Positions 21,961 to 32,265 of a stretch of DNA of 64,000 nucleotides are shown one piece after another. The notes beneath the pieces are model-generated. The model saw only the letters and a program-made list of their open reading frames with translations. It ran no database searches and was not told the origin of the DNA. The stretch lies in the NCBI GenBank assembly GCA_047967505.1, contig CM106539.1; one strand, written 5' to 3'. Made by a program: the position numbers and the translations under genes. The DNA is from Dipteris shenzhenensis. Its lineage: Eukaryota > Polypodiophyta > Polypodiopsida > Gleicheniales. The stretch's first letter is position 1; every line of letters starts with the position of its first letter.

Positions 21961-22345
21961 TAATTGCTGGCGAGAAAATAAGAATGTACTCATGTTTGCC
22001 TTCTGCTCCATGCTAGTTGCTCATCGAATCTTCAATGAGGTCGAATGTGGATTTTTGTATGTTGGGCATACACATGAGGATATCGATCAGGTTTTTAGCA
22101 CAGTCTCAAGGGAAATTAAATGCAAGGATGTGGAGACAATAGATGACTTGGTAAGAAGATGTGGCAGGCAAGTTGGTGGTCGTAAGGAAAGTACAGTATG
22201 TGAGAGGATCGAAAGAATGTATGATTGGAAGAGCTTCATTCTACCTTTCATACAAACGGGTGGTGATGCATTGACAGGTCATACCAATCCACACTACTTT
22301 TGTTTTTTTTTTAAGGATGAAAAACCCGTAATGCAATGGCAATAG
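21908..22345 (+). pseudogene. DUF7869-type core, shifted frame
   Basis: The conserved part resumes near 21943 with LRIQADNCWRENKN (second acidic motif), then ECGFLYVGHTHEDIDQVFS (third, 22064-22087), which is the strongest signature of DUF7869. Together with the upstream DGMDQN this gives a D, D, D/E-like series as in RNase-H-fold transposases. Stop TAG at 22343-22345 lies inside coding-like sequence that goes on in the same frame. Confidence 0.6.
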
Positions 22346-22822
22346 TATTCTCATGATACAAAATGGGAACCTGAAGAACCTTACAGTCTCTTAACTTCAA
22401 TTCCCAGCAAGGAAAGGTATCCAACATGGGCTCCTATACAAGAATTTAATGAGAGGTCTAATTGTGAAATAGATGGATTAAAAGCATTTATTACATACAA
22501 AGAGGAAATGCTCCGGAGATATCCTGATTCGAAGCCTACTTGGAGAGAACACACTACCACTGTAATTAACAAGACACGAAATTTAATAAAGGACCTTGAG
22601 AGAATGCGAGGCTCAAAGGATGTCAAGGAAGAATGCAATATGTTTTGGCCAAATGTTCATAACGATTTGCACCAAGCTCGAGTCTTTGAAAATGATTTTG
22701 TATCATTACTCCCACGTCCATATTGTGGACCGAAGAAGAGAGAGTTTATGCCACAAGTAGATATAGAGGTCGATTGTTTTTTGTTGTGGTTTGGCCATCG
22801 GATGATGAATATGAGAATGTGA
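22346..22822 (+). pseudogene. DUF7869-type protein, C-terminal part
   Basis: In frame with the core beyond the TAG. It reads EPYSLLTSIPSKERYPTW and AFITYKEEMLRRYPDSK, then a charged helical region (INKTRNLIKDLERMRG). It has no start of its own; an ATG at 22508 is only internal. The conserved reading moves to another frame near 22760, and this frame stops at 22822. Confidence 0.55.
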
Positions 22823-23040
22823 AGTTTTGGGTTGCAAAAGTAGTTGATGTGCAAAGAGATGACCAAGGGAGAGCTACAACATTTACAACGGTATGGTATG
22901 AGCCAAAGGGCAGGAAGGAGAATATGGATAACAACACATTATATACTAATTGTATAATGAAGGAGTGGGTCCCAAATGATGAAGCAGTCTCTCAAGTTTC
23001 GACGGAGACAATCATAGTGTCTTGGCATTCAGGGATATGA
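22752..23040 (+). pseudogene. Extreme C-terminus of the DUF7869-type protein
   Basis: After a frameshift, GRLFFVVVWPSDDEYENVKF then VWYEPKGRKENMDNN reads as a compact beta-rich domain, which could be a chromo/BAH-like or viral-integrase-C-like barrel, although I cannot assign it. It ends with a natural-looking TGA at 23040. The nominal ATG at 22723 lies in the wrong frame relative to the upstream exon. Confidence 0.5.
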
Positions 23041-23277
23041 GGTAGAAGGAAAAATAAAAATACCACAGCAAACTATTTTGCATATACACGAATTTTTAAG
23101 GATGCTTGCCATGGAGGAAGTAGAAGGAGATAGCGCAAATGAAGAATGTCCATGATTAAAGCTTTGTATTGAAGTCCATTGATTCAGAAGGATTTTATTT
23201 GGGTACTAGGCAAGGAGCCAATCCAAGACAATTATAATCAGAGTCATCACCTCGTATGTCAAATGAGAGTCAAAATA

Positions 23278-23690
23278 TGCACTGGATGTCACCCAAGGGT
23301 CAAGGCTTGCCAAGACAATAGGGAGTTAATGCAGATGGCACCTGGCAAGGGACTATCACATTGAGCAATAAGACAATGGGGAGTCAATGCACCCAAGGGG
23401 CAAGGCTTGGCAAGATAACTTGTGGGAGTTAATGCAGATGGCACCTGTATTTTGCACTGGATGTCACCAAGGGTCAAGGCTTGGCAAGACAACAGGGAGT
23501 TAATGCAGATGGCACCTGGCAAGGGACTATTGCATTGAGCAATAAGACAATGGGGAGTCAATGCACCCAAGGGGCAAGGCTTGGCAAGACAAGCCTAGGT
23601 CAAATTATGCAGATGGCAACTGGCAAGGGACTGTCGTGACATTGAGCAATAAGACAATGGGGTGTCAAATTATGTAGATGGCATGAATTG
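23278..23690. repeat. Complex tandem repeat, 175-bp period
   Basis: TGCACTGGATGTCAC occurs at 23278 and 23453. Between the copies, GGGAGTTAATGCAGATGGCA recurs at 23321, 23424 and 23496, and GAGCAATAAGACAATGGGG three times. A third, more diverged copy ends near 23690. Noncoding. Confidence 0.75.
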
Positions 23691-23958
23691 AGGCTCTTTA
23701 AGAGCAACAATTTAAATTGTAAACATATGTTCAATCTATATCATTTTGGATATAAAGACTCTAGCTAAGAGCAACGTCTCTCAATGTAATCATATACATA
23801 AAGCTACAATTGCTATTATCCCTCTTTGGTCTTATGGCATCATGTCTTCTTTCTATTTATTAAAAGTTTTGTTAAATTTTGTGCATATTCCCGAGTGACA
23901 ATGTTATTTTCATGAAATATTTAAGTCTCCTTTCATGGATTTATAAATTTATCACGTC
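23691..23958. other. AT-rich spacer
   Basis: I see no coding or structural signal, apart from an internal echo (AAGAGCAACAATTTAAATTG / AAGAGCAACGTCTCTCAATG). Confidence 0.4.
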
Positions 23959-24328
23959 AACGAAAAACGTCAAGGAAAAATATTTAAAATAATTAAATTA
24001 ACAAATAACTTAGACATAGCTAGAATTTCTAATATAGGATTATTTCAAATTCTTGCATATTGGTGCAAAAGTATAGATTGAAAAAACAATATTTGTATGT
24101 GAATATGATAGAGCCACAAAGTGAACTTTTGATTTAGGAAGGAAAAATGTCAAGGAAAAATATTAAAAATAATTAAATTAACAAATAACTTAGATATAGC
24201 TAGAATTTCTAATATAGGATTATTTCAAATTCTTGCATGTTGGTGCAAAAGTATAGATTGAAAAAACAATATTTTTATGTGAATATGACAGTGCCACAAA
24301 GTGAACTTTTGATTTGGGAAGAAACTTT
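23959..24328. repeat. 180-bp tandem duplication
   Basis: The segment starting GTCAAGGAAAAATATT at 23969 recurs at 24149, nearly identical for 170 bp (AACTTAGACATAGCTAGAAT, GATTATTTCAAATTCTTGCA). Confidence 0.85.
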
Positions 24329-24459
24329 TTAGAAAGTAAAATTTTGATTTGGAAAGGATATTTTCATAAAGTAAAGTTTTCATTTGTGAAGGATTTTTGG
24401 GCTTCGTCCAAAAACAACACAAAAAGTCTAAAATTAATGAAATAGGTGTTGTTCCTAGA

Positions 24460-24945
24460 AATGTTCAAAGATTTCCCTGACCTCTTTGCAACTAGCTACC
24501 GCCACCTTCGCCATGTGACTACCATAGAGCACAAGATAGAGCTGAAGCTTGAGAGCTAAAGCCTGATGCGAAGCCTGTAGCTCAGAAGTATCAGAGATTA
24601 GGGCCCCTGCCGATGGATGCTTTGTGCTCAGAGTTGCAGAAGCTTGTAGAGGTTGGGTTTATTGTTCCGGTTCACAATACTGAATGGGTTTCACCAATGG
24701 TAGTCACCCCAAAGAAAAACAACAAGTGGTGGGTCTACATAGACTATAAGAAACTCAATGCAGCCACCAAGAGGGATCATCATCCTCTGCTCTTTCAAGA
24801 CCTCATTCTTGAGAAGGTAAATGGTCATGAGATGTATATTTTCTATGATGGTTACTCTAGGTTTTATCAAATCAAAATTTCCGAAGAAGATGTGCTTAAA
24901 ACCACATTTGCCACACCTTGGGGGACATGTGCTATGCTTTGATAA
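24460..24945 (+). pseudogene. Ty3/gypsy reverse transcriptase, N-terminal half
   Basis: MFKDFPDLFATSYRHLRHVT opens the linker before RT; after a small frameshift near 24555 the frame reads GPLPMDALCSELQKLVEVGF, WVSPMVVTPKKNNKWWVYID and MYIFYDGYSRFYQIKISEED, ending with FATPWGT. These are the first RT blocks of Ty3/gypsy elements (conserved RxCxDYRxLN and DxxSGYxQI regions). Everything from the YxDD block onward is missing: the sequence jumps directly to the integrase C-terminus. Confidence 0.8.
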
Positions 24946-25170
24946 CAGATTGGACCAACAAATAGATAAGAAGTTTCTGCCACTGTGGACTGGTCCATAC
25001 AAAGTCATTAAGGAATGTAGCAATGGGTCTATACAGGTTCAGGAGGTGCATGAACCATATGGCAAGAAGGTGATCAACAAGCATTACCTCAAGCCTTTCT
25101 TTGTGCATGATGGACCCACGCATGGAAATGCTATGCATTCCCTGCCTGGGGGGGGGAACTATTATGGATG
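24921..25170 (+). pseudogene. Ty3/gypsy integrase C-terminal end
   Basis: KKFLPLWTGPYKVIKECSNG and VINKHYLKPFF match the end of a Ty3/gypsy integrase (the GPF/Y-type WxGPYxV motif). It sits directly after the first half of RT, so RT palm, RNase H and most of integrase are deleted. A G-run at 25147-25156 at the end is a good polypurine tract, and the 3' LTR should begin there. Confidence 0.75.
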
Positions 25171-26165
25171 AAATTGTCTAAGGAAAAAGGCATCAATATG
25201 TGTGTGTGTTTGTATATGTGGCAATAATATAATAAAATATGGTCTACATAGGGCCCAAGGTTGAGGTGGCAGGGCATGACCATGTGCCACCCTTCCACAT
25301 AAGAGGACCCATAAGGTGTGTTGTACATAATCCATGGTAGTAATATTATAAAATGTAAGGTGGCATGGCTCCTCCATGTGCCACCCCTCCACCTAGGCTG
25401 CATTTAGTGAGATACGGCTCAAAATCCATGGGAGAAGTAATATAAAATAGGTGAAGATGGATATTATATTGGGTTATTCCCTCCATATAGGATAGGCCCA
25501 TGTGGGGTAGGTATAGAAGGTCCATGAGAGCAAGTTAAATAATGGGGAAAGTAAGATGAGGTGGCAAGATTACTTGTGCCAACCCTCCATTTGTCCTCCT
25601 AGAGGTTTGAACATATTATAAAATTGGGAAGAGACTAAGGGAGTATCATAGACTTGAGATATGGGGCTTGATTTATGTGAAAAATTGAGGCAAAGGGTTG
25701 TTGCACACAATTGAGAGTGCGTAACCGCCTAGCCCACATGGGAGACATTTCCACACACACCATGCATGTTGGAGGATGCATTAATTGGGAGAGACCCCCT
25801 CTTTTGGCTATAAAAGGAGGGGGCTATTCCTTGATGAGACACGCTCATTCTTGTAAAGCCACCTAGCTAGTACTTTGATATTTCCCTCTTATCCTTTCTT
25901 TAAAATAAAGCATGGTCCTCTTCCCTTGATGTCTCCATCTTTACAGTCCTCCTCCTATCATGTATATGCTTCTCTTCCCCCTCTCCCTTTCCCCTTGTGT
26001 CATAGTCTCCCTCTTCATTCCCTCCCCTTCTAATTCCTTTTCCCCTCCCATGATAACGTTTCGCCCTCACGATCTCCTTTCCTCTATGGCCCTCCAGTGT
26101 CGCCATGCTTAGCCTCTAGCCTCTGATCCTGATTTCTTTTCCACACACCTAGGAGTTTGTGAAGT
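25157..26165 (+). mobile_element. Probable 3' LTR of the deleted Ty3/gypsy element
   Basis: It begins after the G-run polypurine tract. It carries a TATA box (CTATAAAAGG, about 25809) and AATAAA near 25904, the layout of U3-R-U5. An internal repeat (GGTGGCAGGGCATGACCATG / GGTGGCATGGCTCCTCCATG, both followed by TGCCACCC) occurs at 25264-25400. The right boundary is uncertain and no matching 5' LTR is seen. Confidence 0.45.
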
Positions 26166-27517
26166 TAGTTTTAAAAAATGTGTGATAGAGGTGGCAAGAA
26201 GTTGGGCTGGGGAGCCAGGGAGAAGTACAAGAGAAGGAGGTGGGAAGAAATTGGGAGGGGAGCCAAGTAGAATCGTCATACTATTAAAAATACAAGAGAG
26301 AAAGAGTGTCGGAAAGATCTCTTACCAGTGTACTATTGTCGATAAGAGATCTTGGGAAAGAGAATGCCATGCGTGTTCAGTGAGGAAAGGATGAAATAAT
26401 AGGATGGAAGAATGTTTAGGAGAATGTCAGGTTTTTGTTTAGGAGAATGTTGGCTCTTTTGTTTGTAGTTTAAATTCAAATCCTCCCGCACTTTTTGTTT
26501 ACACTTCAAATTGAAATCTCTCTAGCAAATTTTATCCTAAACTCTCTAGAAATTTGAATCCTTCTCATTTCGATTCTCACTTTCCTCTCCTCCTCTTCTC
26601 CTAATCTCCTCCTCCCCTAATCCATCGTCAACCCTAACAAGTAGAGATTTTCCTCTCTCCCCTTAATTGCCACCACTGCCTTTAACTTCCAATCACATCA
26701 TGAATATCCATCGAACTCCCAAACTTCTGTTGCCCTGCCCGAATCTCTGTCACCCAGATGATGGAAGGAGAAGGCACTTAGATGATGGAAGGAGGGGATG
26801 CAAAGAGGAATGGAGGGATTGTATCCCCTTCCCCTATTACTAGAGCAACCATCGCCGCCAAGGGAATAAGGGGAGGGGGTTATAGGGAGGGGTCAACTAA
26901 TTTATTAGTAAATTAATTAGTTGATTAACTAATTAGCTAATTTAGTTGATTAGTTAGTTAGTTAATTAGCTATTAGTGAATCCAGCATAAAGGGGAGAGG
27001 GAGGGTTTAGTTAATGATTAGTTAATTAATTATAAGATAAAAAATTGAAGGATTTTTTTGGATGTCTACCATTTTACCATTTTATTTTTAATTATTTTAT
27101 CTTATTTTGAGCTTATTTTATAATTTGTCTGTTTACATAATCTTGATTTCATTAGTTTGTATATATCGCTCTTGTATTGAAGGTAACTTATTAAAATGTG
27201 TGTGTGTGTGTGTGTGTGTGTATGCATACATATATCTATATAAGAAAAAAAAATGAAGGATTTTTTCGGATGTCGATCACTTCACCATTTTATTTTTAAT
27301 TATTTTATCTTAGTTTACAATTTATGTGTTTACATAATCTTTATTTCATTAGTTTGTATATATATATATATTTTTAAATAAAAATTAATAAATTTTATAT
27401 ATAATTGTTTTGTATTTTTGAATTTAAGTTTAAATATCTTACATAATCTATTTACATTTTTAATTTTTAATTCACTTTAAATTAAATGTATATTTAATTT
27501 AGTTTAAAAAGTGTCGC

Positions 27518-27563
<46 letters not shown>

Positions 27564-27865
27564 TGTATAAGAGAAACAAAATGAAGGATTTTTTTTTTTG
27601 TCTATCATTTCATTATTTATTTTTTATAATTTTACATATCTATAATTTATGTGTTTACATAATATTTATTTCATTAGTTTGTAATTTTCATTTAATCTTT
27701 ACTTTTTAATTCAATTTAGATTAAATGTATATCTAAAGTATATTTAATTTAGTTTAAAATGTTTTGCTAAATTAAATATATTTTAATTATATATGAAAAA
27801 ATTAATTTTTTTTAATAACTCTTGTCTTGCAGGTAACCTATTAAAAAGAAATTATTTCTTGCCTT
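26166..27865. other. AT-rich noncoding DNA with microsatellites
   Basis: It contains (TG)n at 27197-27222, (TA)n at about 27355-27372 and 27515-27536, (TATG)n at about 27537-27567, and TTAATTAG-type repeats at 26895-26985. A segment AAGGATTTTTTCGGATGTC.. followed by TTACATAATCTTGATTTCAT occurs in three diverged copies starting near 27045, 27255 and 27582. No gene is seen. Confidence 0.6.
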
Positions 27866-28225
27866 TTTTTCGATTCGACAGTTGGTATAGCTTACATTAG
27901 CATAGATTAGTTTATCCATAGAGGAGAGAACTCCAAAATAACCAATCAAACCCATGCTAAAAACTTTCTGACTAGTTCCTAATTGGCATCAGTCCTATGT
28001 TTACATGCAGTTTCACACTCATCACACAACCCTATGAGCAAAGTTTCAGATGACAGATGACACATTAGAGTTAGAGTTTCAGTGGGTAGAATGTAATTGT
28101 TAATGATGGACACATCATAATTTTATTTTTTCTCATCTCATTATAAAGCCTTATTGGCTATTATTTTTTAATATATGTGTATATATTAAGCCTTGTAAAG
28201 CCTTTGAGGCTATTTTTGATCATCC
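27866..28225. repeat. Inverted dispersed repeat matching 6.78-7.57 kb
   Basis: The reverse complement shares GATTAGGAACTAG/CCAATTAGGAACTAG, AGCATGGGTTTGATTGG and AGGCTTTACAAGGCTTAA with 6780-6870 and 7350-7570. Confidence 0.55.
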
Positions 28226-28679
28226 ATTCAAAGATTTTATGAGCATAAGCCTACAAACAAGGAGAAAGAGGAGGCCAAGAGAAATACCAAAAAGAGAAGA
28301 GGTGAGTCTTCTTTCTTTCACCAAATCTCGTTTTTTGTCCTTAACCTCTAGAAATCAAGCATGAAAATTAGCACATAGGCTTAGCAATGCAAGGAGAAAC
28401 ATGCTTCAACACTCACAAAATGAAATCTCACAAAAAGTGGACCTACCTTGCTTAAAGAGACACACCTTCTTGAAAAACTTCCTTTCACACAAGCAGTGAA
28501 GGAGAAGGGTGGAGAGGGAGCACAAGTGTTGGGAGAGGGGCTACTGGTAGGGGTGAGGAGTGTGGCGAATAGAGAGGAGAAAAGCGAGGTTGTCAAATAT
28601 AAAGTGGGAGGATCAATTTTTGCTTTTCTTGTAATAGAGATGTGAAAGACGGCGTCACACGAGGTTTTGAATTTTAGCC

Positions 28680-28750
28680 CCTAGCGTCGCTATATAGTGA
28701 CACTGATCAGTCGCTATATAGCGATGGAACAGGGCAAACCGTTGCTATAT
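28680..28750. repeat. Subterminal palindromes of the plus-oriented CACTA copy
   Basis: GTCGCTATATAGTGAC- and CGCTATATAGCG-type words occur three times here. The same words lie at 29895-29965, 32160-32265, 48715-48855 and 54775-54925. Confidence 0.7.
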
Positions 28751-28855
28751 CAAGGCACTTATTGTTAGAAGAGAGGAAAGGAGCTCATAGGTGGCTATTT
28801 TTTGGATCGTAATAGATTTTCTTGCAGCTCATGTTGTGATTTTGGAGGTTTGTAG

Positions 28856-29750
28856 ATGGAAGGGACGAGTGGAAGCTCATCAAATGATGCGCCAATTCCC
28901 AGGAGCATAGAGTGGCTTATAGAGAGGTTGTATTGTCATTGCACTCATTGCAAGCGAGAAGTACGACATCAATGTCATATTGTCATGCACCACTTGCAGA
29001 TGTATGGGGAGGAGCCCGAACCAGTACCCACCGTTGGTGTTGCATGTGGTGATGGATCATCAGTAATTCAATGCTATTTGAGTTCATGATTAATATTGCA
29101 TACATACACGACACGAAACCTTGAGACAAGATCTTATATTTACATGAAATCTTGAGATAAGATGAGGAGGGTGGTGAGGGTGCGCATATAACTTCAGACT
29201 TTGAGCAAGACTATAGTCTCCTAGATGTGCCAGATGATGATGAGGGTATGGTGGACATGATGGATTCTATTTTTAGGGGCACCACATCACATGTACACTC
29301 GATGTCTGAATCTAAGGTCAATATGCGAGAGTTGCAATCAACACATTTGTATGAGGGTGCTAGGATATCTAAACTACGGGCTTGTCTCTCAATCTTGAAT
29401 CTGCAAGCAAAGTATGTGTGGTCGAATACAAGTGTCTCATCCTTGATGAGGTTAGCTCCTGCATTAATTTGACTCATTATTTGGACATTGTTTGTTTTGA
29501 GAATCATTATGTATGTTTGAGAATCATCATTATTTGAAGCCTATGTATGTTTGAATTGCGATAGGTGGCTCCAGAAGATGTTGCCTGCACCAAATACCAT
29601 GCCCGCGTCAAGAGATGAAGTGAAGAAGATGCTAACAATGGTGGGTATGGATTATGATACCATCCATGCTTGTCGTAATAATTGTATTCTCTTTCGCCAT
29701 GAGCATGGAGATTTGGCTAGTTGTATGGAGTCTAGGAAACAATGATATAA
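28856..29750 (+). pseudogene. TNP2 transposase N-terminal part, degenerate
   Basis: MEGTSGSSSNDAPIPRSIEW at the start, then LYEGARISKLRACLSILNLQ and MLPAPNTMPASRDEVKKMLT / MDYDTIHACRNNCILFRHEH. This order (LYxG.k.SkL, then LLP..N.lP.s..E.kk....lG.dY..IHAC.NDC.L) is the N-terminal region of TNP2-type transposases of CACTA elements. The frame is broken by stops near 29086, 29155, 29470 and 29530, and the catalytic Transposase_21 part is absent. Confidence 0.75.
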
Positions 29751-29808
29751 AGATGACTTGCAGGGTGATCAGATACCAATAAAGGTCTTAAGACACTTTA
29801 CCATCATT

Positions 29809-29970
29809 CACTACTATACATGGATCCTATTGTGATGTTTACGTACCGACATTTAGCACGCGCGGGGCGCTAATCGTCGGTATGAAAAGCACATCCTGTA
29901 AAGTGTCACTATATAATGACATTTGTCGCTATATAGCGACACTAATATACTATTTTATAGCGATGTTTTC
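29809..29970. repeat. CACTA terminal and subterminal repeats, left end
   Basis: CACTACTATACATGGATCC starts at 29809, then CGCTAATCGTCGGTAT, then GTCACTATATAATGAC and GTCGCTATATAGCGAC, a perfect 16-bp palindrome at about 29924-29939. Confidence 0.75.
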
Positions 29971-30151
29971 CAGAGAGGTTTTTTACTCATATAGGCCTTA
30001 AAAGTTAGTTTTTTCCAATGACAAATTTTTTTAAATTTTCATACATGTTTGATCTCATAGAGAATAAAAATATGAGAGCATGCACATCAAGCCTTTGAAG
30101 CTCATATATTCATGTCCAAGTTTGAGATGAAAAAAATCAAGTAAGAGCATT

Positions 30152-30562
30152 TCAATCAACTGTTTCATCTTGAGCCAATTCTAAGGTGCCAAACAACTCT
30201 ATCTCCAACTCTATACCGAGTTGATCTCCTATATCATCATCGTACTCTAGCATCGTATGTTCACCTAAAAGTACTTGATCATCTTCTTCAATAAAGTGTG
30301 GTGATTCTTGATGATAGTTGTCTTCTTCCTCAATATTGTGATCTCCATCTTCCTCATGTGCGATGTTATAATGTGCATCTTCCTCTTGGCTCATATTGTG
30401 ATCTTCATCTTCTTCGCTAAATTCATCGGGATCAATTGGATCTAGCATTGGTAGTGGCATCTCCATATCCACATCTCTATCTTCAAAAATTTGCTTACTT
30501 TGTGGTGCAACTTGAATCATGTACCACCATCTTAGATCAGAACGATTCGGATGAAAAACCAC
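30152..30562 (-). pseudogene. TNP2-type protein C-terminal tail (end of DUF4216 and acidic tail)
   Basis: VVFHPNRSDLRWWYMIQ-like start followed by a long Asp/Glu/His-rich tail (SEEDEDHNMSQEEDAHYN, HEEDGDHNIEEEDNYH) and stop at 30152. The start resembles the end of DUF4216, and the acidic tail is shared with 49057-49356 and 55126-55425. This tail lies just inside the left CACTA end, as expected for the transposase 3' end. Confidence 0.7.
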
Positions 30563-30661
30563 CTATATTGAAGATGGGTGCCAAATGTCATCAATTATAT
30601 ATATGAAATTATGCTCAAGTACATGTATCAATGGATCTTTAAAAACGAAAGCTTCGATTAA

Positions 30662-31071
30662 TTAAATCATTAGTATGCACTTGATCACAGTGCTTGGGAA
30701 GAACAAAAGTATATCTTTCATCGCACTCCTCTCCATAATATTTGTAACTCCTCTATCAAAGGTGCCATGTACACATCCATATTTTTTGCCTTGTACTTTC
30801 CTAGCACAAGTAGTGCAAGCATGAGGTGTCCCTTTTTTATTGTTAGCCATGGTGGGATATTGTAATTCACCACGACTATGGGCCATGTCAACCAAGATGT
30901 CGAGCATAACTCGAAAGGATTCATGCCGTCCATGGCGAGCCCAAGATGTAAGTTACATGGCTCCCTCAGAAAGTCTGGCCAATGATTGTCTATGTGCTTC
31001 CAAGCTGCACAATCTGCGGGAATCCTCAATGTGTCATCAGTGGACCGATGAGATGCATGCCATGTCATCAA
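30662..31071 (-). pseudogene. TNP2 transposase catalytic core (Transposase_21 type)
   Basis: MTWHASHRSTDDTLRIPADC, AAWKHIDNHWPDFL, then LGLAMDGMNPFELCSTSWL and WPIVVVNYNIPPWLTIKKGH. The MRWH...D..RHPAD..AWK and GL..DG.NPF..... S.WP......NLPPW order is the Transposase_21 core of CACTA TNP2 proteins; the Asp in MDGMNPF is one of its conserved acidic residues. The frame breaks near 30718, where the following segment (AMKDILLFFPS) is in another frame. The rest of the core toward DUF4218 is missing. Confidence 0.85.
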
Positions 31072-31119
31072 CTCCGCTATGGATTTGCATCAAAACAGGT
31101 GTTGTATTATTGCAATGAT

Positions 31120-31371
31120 GGGAAAGTGTCTCAAGACCTTTATCGGTATCCGCTCACCCTGCAAGTCATCTCTATATCATTGTTTCCCACACTTTGGACA
31201 ACTAGCCAAATCACCATGCTCATGACCAAAGAGAATACAATCATTACGGCAAGCATGGATGGTATCATAATCCATACCCACCATTGTTAGCATCTTTTTC
31301 ACTTCATCTCTTGATACGGGCATGGTATTTGGTGCAGGCAACATCTTCTGGAGCAACCTATCACAGTTCAA
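31120..31371 (-). pseudogene. TNP2 transposase, IHAC..NDC segment
   Basis: MLPAPNTMPVSRDEVKKMLT then MDYDTIHACRNDCILFGHEH and SCPKCGKQ. The Cys cluster (HAC, NDC, CPKC) is the zinc-binding-like block of TNP2. The coding signal continues to about 31120 (KVLRHFPIIA-like reading). Confidence 0.8.
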
Positions 31372-32055
31372 ACATACTTAGGCTTCGAACAATGATGATT
31401 CGGTATACACTAATCCATACATGATGATTCTCAAAACAAACAATATCCAAATAATGAGTCAAATTAATGCAAGGGCTAACCTCATTAAAGGCCGAGACAC
31501 TTGTATCCGACCACCCATACTTTACTTGTAGATTCAAGATTGAGAGACAAGCACGTAGTTTAGACATCCTAGCACCCTTGTACAATTGTGTTGATTGCAA
31601 CTCTTGCATTTTGACCTCAGACTCTGACATCACGTGTACATGGGATGTAGTGCCCCTAAAAATAGAATCCATCATGTCGACCATACCCTCATCATCATCT
31701 GGGAGATAATAGTCTTGCTCAAAGTGTGAAGGTATATGCATACCCTCCTCAGCTTCCTCATCTTGTTTTAAGATTTCGTGTAAATATAAGATCTTGTATT
31801 TCCTGGTATCCAATATTAACTGCGAACTTAAATAGCTTTGACTTACCGATAATCCATCAACATGTGCAACACCAATGGTGGGTACTGGTTCGGGCTCCTC
31901 CCCATACATCCACAAGTGGTGCATAATAATACAATGTTGATGTCGTACTTCTCACTTGCAATGAGTGCAATGATAGTATAACCTCTCCATAAGCCACTTT
32001 GTGCTCCCGGGCATCGGCGCATCATCAGGTGAGCTTCCACTCATCCCTTCCATCT
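31361..32055 (-). pseudogene. TNP2 transposase N-terminal part
   Basis: It starts MEGMSGSSPDDAPMPGS at about 32055. A TGA follows CTHCK where the plus copy has Arg. A long frame (31924-31361) carries MYGEEPEPVPTIGVAHVDG, LPDDDEGMVDMMDSIFRGTT and LYKGARMSKLRACLSILNLQ followed by KYGWSDTSVSAFNE, the TNP2 signature before the catalytic region. The frame ends inside what is probably an intron or a decayed segment (31480-31380). Confidence 0.75.
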
Positions 32056-32159
32056 ACACTTATAAAATCATAACATAAGTTGCAAGAAAATATATTAACA
32101 GTTATAAAATAGCATCTATGAGCTTCTTTTTTAATTAAGAACATAAAGTGTCTTAAAGC

Positions 32160-32265
32160 ATCACTATATAGCGATGTTTTGCTCTGTTCCATCACTATAT
32201 AGCGACGCTTTTAATTAAAAACATCGCTATATAGCAAAGGAAAAGCGTCGCTATATAGCGACGCT
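32160..32265. repeat. Subterminal palindrome cluster, right side
   Basis: Four copies of a CGCTATATAGCG-type word lie within 105 bp, one extended to GCGTCGCTATATAGCGACGC, a perfect 20-bp palindrome. Confidence 0.75.

Larger units (their letters stand above)
19679..23040 (+). pseudogene. Transposon gene with Tnp1-like and DUF7869-type regions, broken
   Basis: This is the parent entry for the pieces below. One protein-like reading runs from a splice acceptor near 19678 to a stop at 23040, interrupted by a stop at 20074, a frameshift near 21935, a stop at 22343 and a frameshift near 22760. Order: Tnp1/En-Spm-like domain, LSGVDEF repeats, nuclear localisation signal, Cys-rich motif, then a DUF7869-type region with three acidic motifs. 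Full length would be about 1,100 residues. DUF7869 proteins are found in plants, oomycetes and insects and are commonly regarded as transposon-derived. I see no terminal inverted repeats; the left side is replaced by satellite. Confidence 0.6.
28226..29808 (+). mobile_element. CACTA/En-Spm element, plus-oriented 5' part
   Basis: A partial copy of the same CACTA family as the next element but in inverted orientation. It has a leader (28240-28600), a cluster of CGCTATATAGCG-type palindromes (28680-28750) and the start of a TNP2-type coding region (28856-29750). It stops exactly at 29808, where the left CACTA end of the minus-oriented copy begins. Its expected continuation is not found elsewhere in the window. 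Confidence 0.65.

Noticed and set aside
26182-26394. 70-codon frame on the plus strand
   Set aside because: No conserved motif; lies beyond the probable LTR in compositionally biased DNA.
28381-28645. Frames in the CACTA leader on both strands
   Set aside because: The equivalent leader at 32.3-32.7 kb does not preserve them.
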